Part shown: one piece after another, positions 1 to 5,470 of the stretch
Numbering within the stretch: position 1 is the first letter of the stretch
Layout of the letters: the number at the start of each line of letters is the position of its first letter
NCBI GenBank assembly: GCA_902783235.1
Contig: CACZQG010000215.1
Span: forward strand, 1 to 10,733
DNA: 10,733 bases
Source: an uncultured Ruminococcus sp.
GTDB taxonomy: Bacteria > Bacillota > Clostridia > Oscillospirales > Ruminococcaceae
Direction: 5' to 3'
Notes under the pieces: generated by a model
What the model was told of the DNA's origin: nothing
Seen by the model: the letters and a program-made list of their open reading frames with translations, nothing else
The model's database searches: none
Translations under genes and position numbers: made by a program

Positions 1-171
1 AACGAGGTAGGACTTTCTGACGTTATCACTGTTGCCAAGTACAACCTCAACAATGAGCTTTACCCACTTGCAAATGAAACTGCTTTCGCTAACGCTGACA
101 TGAACAGCGACGGCAAAGTAAACGGAGTTGATACCTCCGCACTTATCGAGAAACAGCTGGGTAAGAAGTAA
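1..171 (+). CDS. C-terminal dockerin of a cellulosomal protein (5' truncated)
   Basis: Frame 1 is open from the left edge to TAA at 169-171 and gives 56 residues. This is most of a dockerin: the tail of the first repeat (residues 1-16, with VGLSDVITVAKYNL) and a complete second calcium loop at residues 33-44, DMNSDGKVNGVD, with Asp/Asn at loop positions 1, 3, 5, 9 and 12, followed by helix DTSALIEKQLGKK. Dockerins bind cohesin modules of scaffoldins and so place the enzyme in the cellulosome on the outside of the cell. The catalytic part lies left of the window, so its activity cannot be told. The spacer between the loops (LY...A..NAD) and the LGK end match the dockerin of the GH5 enzyme encoded at 7005-9962, suggesting the same cohesin specificity group. 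The dockerin call is secure; the parent enzyme is unknown. Confidence 0.9.
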   Translation, partial: NEVGLSDVITVAKYNLNNELYPLANETAFANADMNSDGKVNGVDTSALIEKQLGKK

Positions 172-200
172 GCAATTTCCAATTTTCTCATACATAAACC

Positions 201-233
201 CCACCCCCGGCGTGTGTCTGGGGTGGTTTTTTT
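201..233 (+). terminator. Rho-independent terminator of the upstream dockerin gene
   Basis: Stem CCACCCC (201-207) pairs perfectly with GGGGTGG (220-226) around a 12-nt loop and is followed by seven T (227-233). It lies 30 nt after the dockerin stop codon. Confidence 0.88.
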
Positions 234-275
234 ATGTGAAAACACTATTTCTGTTCTTATAATGATCATGAAAAG

Positions 276-304
276 TTGACTTTTGCCATTTATAATGATA
301 TAAT
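276..304 (+). promoter_or_regulatory. Sigma-A promoter of the small membrane peptide-LCP operon
   Basis: The -35 box TTGACT (276-281) and the -10 box TATAAT (299-304) are separated by exactly 17 bp. The expected transcript start is near 311, leaving a leader of about 34 nt before the ATG at 345. A second TATAAT at 291-296 is too close to this -35 to be used with it. A 10-nt direct repeat, TTATAATGAT, occurs at 257-266 and 290-299. Confidence 0.85.
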
Positions 305-344
305 AGTATTCAGAGACAAAAACACAAAAGAACAGGAGAAAATC

Positions 345-440
345 ATGAAAAACAAAAAAAGCCCTATTTTACGAGCATTAGTCCTGATAGTTGCAGCAGT
401 TATCGTTGCCGGATTTATAGTATTCCCTTTTTTAAGATAA
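345..440 (+). CDS. 31-residue single-pass membrane peptide
   Basis: ATG at 345 has a good Shine-Dalgarno sequence, AGGAG at 334-338, six bases upstream, and the frame closes with TAA at 438-440. The peptide is MKNKKSPILR followed by a hydrophobic stretch of about 20 residues (LVLIVAAVIVAGFIVFPF) and a short LR end. This predicts one membrane helix with a lysine-rich N-terminus on the cytoplasmic side. It has no lipobox or clear cleavage site, so it is more likely anchored than secreted. It is the first gene after a strong promoter, and its stop codon abuts the Shine-Dalgarno of the LCP gene 15 bp downstream, so the two are probably co-transcribed and may be translationally coupled. I do not recognise a family. 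It could be a small partner of the LCP enzyme or a leader peptide. A real gene is likely; the function is unknown. Confidence 0.68.
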   Translation: MKNKKSPILRALVLIVAAVIVAGFIVFPFLR

Positions 441-455
441 CGGAGGTGCATAGAT

Positions 456-1826
456 ATGTCTGACAGAAATAACAAGAATTCATACGCACAGGATACAATG
501 CAGTTTGCAGCTCAAAGGCAGCAGGTACATAAAAATCCCCAGAACAGGGATCCCCGTCAGCCTCAGCACAAGAATATACCGCCGTCCTATCAGCAGCAAC
601 AGCAATATCAACAGCCACAGCAGTCTCATCGGCAAAACGGTATGCCTGCTAACGATCCCAGGTATTATAATGAAGGATATAACAACAGCGGATCACCAGC
701 GGGACGTTCACAGCATCCCGGCGGACAACCCGGCAGTCAATACCCCTACGATGATGCTCATTACAGGCAGTCTTCAACCGAATCACGCAGTCAACCCCAT
801 TCTCAATATGCAGCGGATGACGGCTACTATGACCGTGAGCCAACATCAAACCGTGGAGAACGTCCCCAAAGGAAAAAGAAAAAAAGAGGCGGTATACTTA
901 AAAAGATCATCATAGGTCTTATCATATTTGTTGCCGCTCTGTTCCTTATATATTCCCTGCTCTCCTTTCTGGCGATCAGTAAGGTCACCAAGGCGGATAA
1001 AGGAGACAGATTGACCCCTTCTCATGACCTGTACAGCAGCTCCTCGGTACGCAATATACTTCTCATAGGCAATGATTCCCGTGGAGATGACAGAGGACGC
1101 TCGGATTCCATGATCCTTTTGTCCATAAACAGCAATACCCATAAGATAAACCTTGTATCCCTCATGCGTGATACCTATGTTGATATCCCGGGTTACGGAT
1201 GGGACAGGCTAAATGCAGCATATTTCCACGGCGGTCCCGAGCTTCTCATGGATACTATTGAGGAAAACTTCTACATCGACGTGGATGATTATATAACTAT
1301 CAACTTCACCTCCTTTGCCGGACTGGTAGATGCCGTTGGCGGAGTGGAGATCGAGGTAAATGAGGACGAAGCAGATGCTATAAATGTCCTGCTTGACAGC
1401 CCGGAGGGTGTTTCCCTTTTCGGAGAGCCAAAGGAATCAGATTATCTCAATGGCGCAGGCAAATATAAGCTTGGGGGTAAACAGGCTCTCAGCTATGCAA
1501 GGCTGCGTAAGGTGGGAAATGCAGACTTTGAGCGTACTGAAAGACAGCGTACTGTTCTGACGGGTATTTTGAAGAATATGGGCGTAGGCTCGCTGTTCTC
1601 CATGATAGGAGATGCCTTCCCCGATGTATCTACAAATATGAGCAGCTTTGACCTGTATCTTCTTTCACTGAGACTCCCCTGGCTGCTTGCATTCTATGAC
1701 TTTGATCAGGTTCGTATCCCGGCGGAGGATACCTACTGGGGCTCGGATATTGACGGAATGTCTGTATTGGAGATAGATTTCGATGCTAACCTTGATATCG
1801 TTGAAAATGTTATTTACGGCAAATAA
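456..1826 (+). CDS. LytR-CpsA-Psr (LCP) family cell-wall glycopolymer transferase
   Basis: This 456-residue protein has a long hydrophilic Gln/Pro/Tyr/Ser-rich N-terminal region (1-138, with a Q run at 46-56), a basic patch RKKKKR (139-144), one membrane helix (about 150-173) and an extracytoplasmic LCP domain (about 197-420). LCP hallmarks are NILLIGNDSRGDDRGRSDSM (200-219), LVSLMRDTYVDIPG (233-246), RLNAAYFHGG (251-260), VDAVGGVEIEV (291-301) and SYARLRKVGNADFERTERQR (346-365). These supply the Asp and Arg residues that hold the lipid pyrophosphate head and metal. LCP enzymes move polyprenyl-linked polymers such as teichoic acid or capsule onto peptidoglycan. GGAGG at 442-446 lies 9 nt before the ATG. 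The unusually long, probably disordered cytoplasmic segment may be a regulatory or partner-binding site. The family is secure; the polymer moved is unknown. Confidence 0.93.
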   Translation: MSDRNNKNSYAQDTMQFAAQRQQVHKNPQNRDPRQPQHKNIPPSYQQQQQYQQPQQSHRQNGMPANDPRYYNEGYNNSGSPAGRSQHPGGQPGSQYPYDDAHYRQSSTESRSQPHSQYAADDGYYDREPTSNRGERPQRKKKKRGGILKKIIIGLIIFVAALFLIYSLLSFLAISKVTKADKGDRLTPSHDLYSSSSVRNILLIGNDSRGDDRGRSDSMILLSINSNTHKINLVSLMRDTYVDIPGYGWDRLNAAYFHGGPELLMDTIEENFYIDVDDYITINFTSFAGLVDAVGGVEIEVNEDEADAINVLLDSPEGVSLFGEPKESDYLNGAGKYKLGGKQALSYARLRKVGNADFERTERQRTVLTGILKNMGVGSLFSMIGDAFPDVSTNMSSFDLYLLSLRLPWLLAFYDFDQVRIPAEDTYWGSDIDGMSVLEIDFDANLDIVENVIYGK

Positions 1827-1895
1827 ACCGCTTCCACACCTGTCCATGAGATCCGACTAAGGATCTGTATTATAAAATATAAATTCTAAAGCGGT
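1827..1895 (+). other. Nested stem-loop in the 3' UTR of the LCP mRNA
   Basis: ACCGCTT (1827-1833), starting at the base after the LCP stop codon, can pair with AAGCGGT (1889-1895). Inside lies a second perfect hairpin, AGATCC (1849-1854) with GGATCT (1861-1866) around a 6-nt loop. No T tract follows, so this is not a terminator. It could be an RNA stability or processing element, or chance pairing. Confidence 0.3.
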
Positions 1896-1945
1896 CGCAA
1901 ACCCACAGAACTAAGAAATCAAAAACTTAATATTATCAGCATTTT

Positions 1946-1976
1946 GGGCGTTCCTGATCATGGAACGCCTTTTTTT
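1946..1976 (+). terminator. Rho-independent terminator of the LCP operon
   Basis: GGCGTTCC (1947-1954) pairs perfectly with GGAACGCC (1962-1969) around a 7-nt loop and is followed by seven T (1970-1976). G1946-T1970 can add a wobble pair. It lies 120 nt after the LCP stop. Confidence 0.92.
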
Positions 1977-2056
1977 GTATCCAGCAGTTCAGAGAAGCAT
2001 CTGTTTTTTCTGCTTCAATTTACGCACTCTGACAAAAAATCTGACAGCGCATCTGA

Positions 2057-2086
2057 CGCACAATTTTTGTGCGGTATTACCTAAAT
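2057..2086. repeat. Copy A of a short dispersed motif with a leading hairpin
   Basis: A perfect palindrome, CGCACAA-TTT-TTGTGCG (2057-2073), runs into GTATTACCTAAAT (2074-2086). The segment 2065-2086 matches 5364-5385 at 19 of 22 positions, and there too the motif follows an inverted repeat. Both copies lie upstream of promoters of unrelated genes or in their leader. The exact 10-mer CTAAATCAAC occurs at 2081-2090 and again at 5307-5316. No gene is seen in 1977-2141; this motif is its only clear structure. It could be the decayed end of a small mobile element or a shared regulatory site. Confidence 0.4.
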
Positions 2087-2141
2087 CAACTGCTGCAAAA
2101 TTGTACAATATAATGAAATCAAAATAATCCCCTTTAATATA

Positions 2142-2170
2142 TTGACACGATGTCAGAATAGTGATATAAT
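2142..2170 (+). promoter_or_regulatory. Sigma-A promoter of the reductase-flavodoxin operon
   Basis: A perfect -35 TTGACA (2142-2147) and a perfect -10 TATAAT (2165-2170) are separated by 17 bp. The expected start of transcription is near 2177. A promoter this close to consensus would be strong unless repressed, and it carries an operator on each side of the -10 box (see 2143-2197). Confidence 0.9.
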
Positions 2171-2197
2171 ATCTATAATGACACAATGTCAGAATAG
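2143..2197. promoter_or_regulatory. Twin palindromic operators over the promoter (TetR-type geometry)
   Basis: TGACACGATGTCAGAATAG (2143-2161) recurs as TGACACAATGTCAGAATAG (2179-2197) with one mismatch in 19. Each copy begins with the palindrome TGACA-N3-TGTCA. Copy 1 overlaps the -35 box by five bases; copy 2 begins about at the transcript start. The copies are 36 bp apart centre to centre. A dimer on either site would block RNA polymerase, so repression relieved by a small ligand is the simplest reading. Short palindromes of this size are typical of TetR or MarR family repressors. No regulator gene is present in the window. Confidence 0.75.
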
Positions 2198-2341
2198 ATG
2201 TTCAAAGTGATATTCAAAATAGTAAAGTAATATTCTGTCCTTCAAGTATTGCCGGAAGGGTCAGTTTTGATATAAGTAGCAAAATGCATAGGAACTATGC
2301 AGAAATATATTACTGCGTAATGCAATAAAGGGAGGTATATT
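2198..2341 (+). promoter_or_regulatory. 5' leader of the redox operon with two small hairpins and RBS
   Basis: The predicted untranslated leader is about 165 nt, starting near 2177. It contains TGCATA-GGAAC-TATGCA (2285-2301) and ATTAC-TGC-GTAAT (2309-2321), just before a strong Shine-Dalgarno GGGAGG (2330-2335) six bases from the ATG. I see no known riboswitch consensus and no T tract. The hairpins may shape access to the ribosome site, or be incidental. Confidence 0.35.
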
Positions 2342-3379
2342 ATGGAATACACAAAGCTTGGGAATTCAGATCTGAATGTCTCACGTATATGCATGGGCTG
2401 TATGGGCTTCGGAGATGCACAGAACGGTCAGCATTCCTGGACAATAGACGAAGAGCATTCCCGTGAGATCATAAAGCGTGGGCTTGAACTTGGTATTAAT
2501 TTCTATGATACTGCCATAGGATATCAGTCAGGTACAAGCGAACAATACCTGGGCAGAGCCCTGAAAGACTTTGCAAAGCGTGAGGATGTGGTAGTTGCCA
2601 CAAAGTTTCTTCCGAGAACATCTGCCGACATTGAGTCGGGTATCACAGGTCAGCAGCACATACAGCGTATGATAAACAAAAGTCTTGAAAATCTTGGTAT
2701 GGATTATGTTGATCTCTACATTTATCATATGTGGGACTGGAATACACCCATTTATGATATTCTTGATGGCCTGAACAGAATAGTCAAGTCAGGCAAGGCA
2801 CGCTTCATAGGCATTTCCAACTGCTATGCATGGCAGCTTGCCAAGGCAAATGCTCTTGCTGAAAGAGAGGGCTTTGAAAAGTTCATTTCTGTTCAGGGAC
2901 ACTATAACCTTATCTTCCGTGAGGAGGAAAGAGAAATGGCAATGCTTTGCGCTGAGGATAACATCGCCATGACCCCATACAGTGCTCTTGCAAGCGGAAG
3001 ACTGAGCCGTCTTCCCGGTGAGACATCAAAGCGTGCTGAGGAAGACACATACGCAAAATTCAAGTATGATGCTACCAAGGAACAGGATGAGGCAATTATC
3101 CGCCGTGTTGCTGAATTAGCTCAAAAGCAAAGCGTAAGCATGACTGAGATCTCACTTGCCTGGCTGCTCACCAAAGTATCTTCCCCTGTAGTGGGAGCAA
3201 CCAAGCTGCACCACATAGAGGATGCAGCAAAGGCTGTGGAGCTTACACTCTCTGCTGATGAAATATCCTATCTGGAAGAGCTCTATGTACCTCATCCACT
3301 TGCCGGAGTCATGGCACAAAATAAACCCGCAAACAAAAATGAAAAGCACGTCTGGTCTACAGGCTCGCAAAAAATATAA
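2342..3379 (+). CDS. Aldo/keto reductase 1
   Basis: This 345-residue protein is a full-length NADPH-dependent aldo/keto reductase (a TIM barrel, cytoplasmic), which reduces aldehydes and ketones to alcohols. The N-terminus (TKLGNSDLNVSRICMGCMGFG) is the standard opening. The catalytic tetrad is visible: D56 and Y61 in NFYDTAIGY, K88 in VATK, H129 in YIYH. Nucleotide-binding stretches include GISNCYAW (157-164) and the C-terminal VVGATKLHHIEDA (283-295). It is the first gene of an operon: the next start is 13 bp after its stop, and its TAA overlaps the AAGGAGG of that gene. Transcription starts from the operator-controlled promoter at 2142-2170. The layout suggests stress-inducible detoxification of reactive carbonyls or quinones, which is inference. 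The true substrate cannot be read from sequence. Confidence 0.93.
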   Translation: MEYTKLGNSDLNVSRICMGCMGFGDAQNGQHSWTIDEEHSREIIKRGLELGINFYDTAIGYQSGTSEQYLGRALKDFAKREDVVVATKFLPRTSADIESGITGQQHIQRMINKSLENLGMDYVDLYIYHMWDWNTPIYDILDGLNRIVKSGKARFIGISNCYAWQLAKANALAEREGFEKFISVQGHYNLIFREEEREMAMLCAEDNIAMTPYSALASGRLSRLPGETSKRAEEDTYAKFKYDATKEQDEAIIRRVAELAQKQSVSMTEISLAWLLTKVSSPVVGATKLHHIEDAAKAVELTLSADEISYLEELYVPHPLAGVMAQNKPANKNEKHVWSTGSQKI

Positions 3380-3392
3380 GGAGGCTATAATT

Positions 3393-4328
3393 ATGAATAA
3401 ACTACCAAAGATCGCCCTGGGTGCATGGGCATGGGGCAATGACGGAACATTCGGCGAAAAGCTTGAAGCAGATACACTCCGCCCTATTTTTGACAAAGCA
3501 ATGGAAAACGGTCTGAACCTTTGGGACACTGCCTATGCCTATGGAATGGGTACTTCTGAAAAGGTACTGGCAAGCTTTGTGAAGGACTTACCCAGAGAAA
3601 GCTACTTAATATCTGATAAGTTCACACCACAGTGCGCAGACAGTTCTTCATCAACTGCTATGAAGGATATGATAGAGATGCAGCTGGATCTTATGAAGCT
3701 TGATGGTTTTGATATTTACTGGATCCACAACGTTTGGGATGCACCAAAGTGGACGGAGGAGCTGGCAAAGTATTTTGAAGGAAAGGACAATGTTCCCCTG
3801 ATCGGTGTTTCCAATCACAATCTTGGGGAGATAAAGCAAGCTGCCGGAATACTTGAAACTCACGGTCTGAAGCTATCGGCAGTACAGAATCATTACAGCC
3901 TTATAAACCGTTCCTCCGAGGATTCGGGCATATTAAGCTACTGCAGGGATAATGATATTACCTTCTTTTCTTATATGGTACTGGAGCAGGGCGCACTTTC
4001 CGGAAAGTATGACACAGCACATCCAATGCCCGCAGGCTCTGCAAGAGCAGACAGCTATAATCCTATTCTTGATAAGCTTGAGATCATGAATAAAGCTCTC
4101 GGCAAGATAGCAGATAATCACGGCGTTGGTATTGCACAGGTTCCTGTTGCCTGGGCTATCGCCAAAGGAACTCTGCCTATAATAGGTGTAACAAAGGTGA
4201 GCCATGTTGAAGATGCAGTAAAATCAGCCAATATCACACTGACTCACGATGAAGTTACAGAGCTTGAAAAAGCAGCTGACAGTCTCGATCTTAATGTGAT
4301 CCGATTCTGGGAAAAGGAAATGAAATAA
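3393..4328 (+). CDS. Aldo/keto reductase 2
   Basis: The protein is 311 residues. The frame is open further upstream (an in-frame ATG at 3222), but that would overlap the first reductase by over 150 bp. ATG 3393 has a perfect AAGGAGG (3378-3384) at good distance and begins MNKLPKIALGAWAWG, the normal start of the family. The tetrad is complete: D45 and Y50 (NLWDTAYAY), K76 (ISDK) and H112 (YWIH). GVSNHNLGEI (138-147) and PIIGVTKVSHVEDA (262-275) are the cofactor-side segments. It is only distantly similar to its neighbour and shorter, so this is not a recent duplication; the two probably take different substrates. It is the second gene of the operon, with 13 bp to each neighbouring gene. Cytoplasmic and NADPH-dependent by family. 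Confidence 0.92.
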   Translation: MNKLPKIALGAWAWGNDGTFGEKLEADTLRPIFDKAMENGLNLWDTAYAYGMGTSEKVLASFVKDLPRESYLISDKFTPQCADSSSSTAMKDMIEMQLDLMKLDGFDIYWIHNVWDAPKWTEELAKYFEGKDNVPLIGVSNHNLGEIKQAAGILETHGLKLSAVQNHYSLINRSSEDSGILSYCRDNDITFFSYMVLEQGALSGKYDTAHPMPAGSARADSYNPILDKLEIMNKALGKIADNHGVGIAQVPVAWAIAKGTLPIIGVTKVSHVEDAVKSANITLTHDEVTELEKAADSLDLNVIRFWEKEMK

Positions 4329-4341
4329 GTAGGTGAAGCAC

Positions 4342-5046
4342 ATGAAAAAACTGATACTATCAATGCTGGCTGCAATGTGTATGCTGGGATTCAGTGCCTG
4401 CGGCAGCTCCGCTGATGCAGGATCATCCGCACAGACAGAAGCTGTTCAGCATAGTTCACAGGAACAACCGAATAACGAAGTGGCAGGATCGGAAGGATCA
4501 GATAAAGAAAAAGCTGCACCCGATCAGAATGCAGTACAGCCGAAAAATAACGATGCGGAAGAGAAAACAGGAACTGACACAATAGTTGTGTATTTTTCCG
4601 CAACAGGCACGACCAAAGGTGTTGCAGAGCGTATCGCAGATGTAACCGGTGCTGAAATATTTGAGCTTATACCTGCCGAGCCATATTCTGATGCCGATCT
4701 TGACTGGAACGACAAAAACAGCCGAACCACCATTGAAATGAACGACCCTGATGTGCGGCCTGCTATCGCCAATGATACCGTCGATCTGGACGGCTGCACC
4801 ACCGTATATATCGGATACCCTATCTGGTGGGGAGATGCACCGAGAATAATGAGTACCTTTGTTGAAGCTCACAGCTTTGACGGCAAGACGGTCATCCCCT
4901 TCTGCACCTCGGGCGGAAGTCCTATCGGCAGCAGCGGAGATAATCTTGCTTCCCAGGCAGGCAGCGGAAACTGGCTTGCCGGCGGCAGACTTGATGCAGG
5001 TATCTCCGACAATGAGATACAGGATTGGATAAACAATATGGATTAA
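4342..5046 (+). CDS. Flavodoxin-like lipoprotein
   Basis: The protein is 234 residues from ATG 4342, which has AGGTGA (4331-4336) five bases upstream; a GTG at 4333 in frame sits inside that site and is less likely. It opens with a lipoprotein signal peptide (MKKLILSMLAAMCMLGFSAC, lipid-carrying C20), then a hydrophilic Ser/Gln/Glu/Asn linker (21-79). A flavodoxin fold follows (80-232): phosphate-binding loop SATGTTKG (86-93), IGYPIWWGDAP (157-167), and PFCTSGGSPIGSSGDNL (186-202). This matches the Flavodoxin_4 type, which binds FMN and carries one or two electrons. The domain should face outward on the cell membrane, unusual for an electron carrier that is normally cytoplasmic. It is the last gene of the operon. 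Its redox partner is unknown; FMN export or loading outside the cell is assumed, not seen. Confidence 0.9.
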   Translation: MKKLILSMLAAMCMLGFSACGSSADAGSSAQTEAVQHSSQEQPNNEVAGSEGSDKEKAAPDQNAVQPKNNDAEEKTGTDTIVVYFSATGTTKGVAERIADVTGAEIFELIPAEPYSDADLDWNDKNSRTTIEMNDPDVRPAIANDTVDLDGCTTVYIGYPIWWGDAPRIMSTFVEAHSFDGKTVIPFCTSGGSPIGSSGDNLASQAGSGNWLAGGRLDAGISDNEIQDWINNMD

Positions 5047-5053
5047 ACAAAAT

Positions 5054-5097
5054 GGACTATTATGCTGGGTAAGACAATGCAGCATAGCAGTCCTTTT
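5054..5097 (+). terminator. Rho-independent terminator of the redox operon
   Basis: GGACT plus TATGCTG (5054-5067) pairs with CAGCATA plus AGTCC (5080-5093), with one two-base internal mismatch, then TTTT (5094-5097) and a further T-rich stretch. It lies 8 nt after the flavodoxin stop. The following 5098-5258 holds no gene that I can support; it has only a weak near-palindrome AGGTGAGCTGACCT (5116-5129). Confidence 0.8.
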
Positions 5098-5258
5098 GCT
5101 GCTTTTAATGGCTCAGGTGAGCTGACCTTCCAAAGAATTTACAATAAGACCACCGCTTATGGGATATTACCAGTTAAAACAGTATCGGCCAATACACTGT
5201 AACTGCTATGCTGTTGACCCGAATTGAATTATCATTGAGGTCGGTCTCATCGTTTCAA

Positions 5259-5287
5259 TTGACATTTCATCAGCATTATGCTATAAT
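5259..5287 (+). promoter_or_regulatory. Sigma-A promoter of the acyltransferase-like gene
   Basis: A perfect -35 TTGACA (5259-5264) and a perfect -10 TATAAT (5282-5287) are 17 bp apart. The transcript would start near 5294, giving a leader of about 177 nt. Confidence 0.87.
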
Positions 5288-5293
5288 ATGTAC

Positions 5294-5470
5294 AGTTGCC
5301 CCACAACTAAATCAACGGTTTTATGCTTGAATTAGGGAAACACCACACAAGGATCCCCTACAGTTTTGTACGGTATTGCCTTAATAATACAGATCGAGAT
5401 CGGACTATCTGATCGCTATCATTTATACAGTTAATGATAATCAGGCTGCAAATATAAACAGGAGGAAAAA
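5294..5470 (+). promoter_or_regulatory. Long structured 5' leader of the acyltransferase-like gene
   Basis: The leader starts with hairpin AGTTG-CCCCA-CAACT (5294-5308), right at the predicted transcript start. Further on is a 12-bp helix: CTGAT (5409-5413) plus TATCATT (5417-5423) pair with AATGATA plus ATCAG (5433-5444), with a 3-nt bulge on the left arm. It ends 15 nt before the Shine-Dalgarno AGGAGG (5460-5465). CAGAT (5390-5394) can pair instead with ATCTG (5407-5411), which overlaps the left arm, so two folds compete. No known riboswitch class was recognised. Post-transcriptional control is possible but unproven. Confidence 0.45.
5364..5385. repeat. Copy B of the short dispersed motif
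   Basis: It matches copy A (2065-2086) at 19 of 22 positions, sharing TTTTGT-R-CGGTATT-R-CCT-W-AAT. It is preceded by the small inverted repeat TACA-GTTT-TGTA (5360-5371), standing where copy A has CACA/TGTG. Here it lies inside the predicted leader of the acyltransferase-like gene. Confidence 0.4.

Noticed and set aside
505..915. 136-codon frame inside the LCP gene
   Set aside because: It is an out-of-frame shadow of the low-complexity LCP N-terminal region, with no ribosome site or family resemblance.
2142..2170. MerR-type promoter control
   Set aside because: MerR-type promoters have 19-20 bp spacers with the palindrome between the boxes; here the spacer is 17 bp and the palindromes lie over -35 and at +1.
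1989..2186. 65-codon minus-strand frame in the LCP-reductase intergenic region (possible regulator gene)
   Set aside because: It is too short, has no helix-turn-helix pattern, and overlaps the promoter and operators of the redox operon.
3222..3392. In-frame upstream start for the second aldo/keto reductase
   Set aside because: It would overlap the first reductase by over 150 bp and has no ribosome site, while ATG 3393 has a perfect AAGGAGG and the normal family start.
4333..4341. GTG start for the flavodoxin lipoprotein
   Set aside because: The GTG lies within the AGGTGA ribosome site that serves ATG 4342; the lipoprotein signal begins properly at 4342.
4498..5085. 195-codon minus-strand frame opposite the flavodoxin gene
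   Set aside because: The plus strand has a full domain match; the minus frame shows no motif, promoter or ribosome site.
5116..5129. AGGTGAGCTGACCT as an operator
   Set aside because: Imperfect, not near a promoter box, and without a second copy; probably chance.
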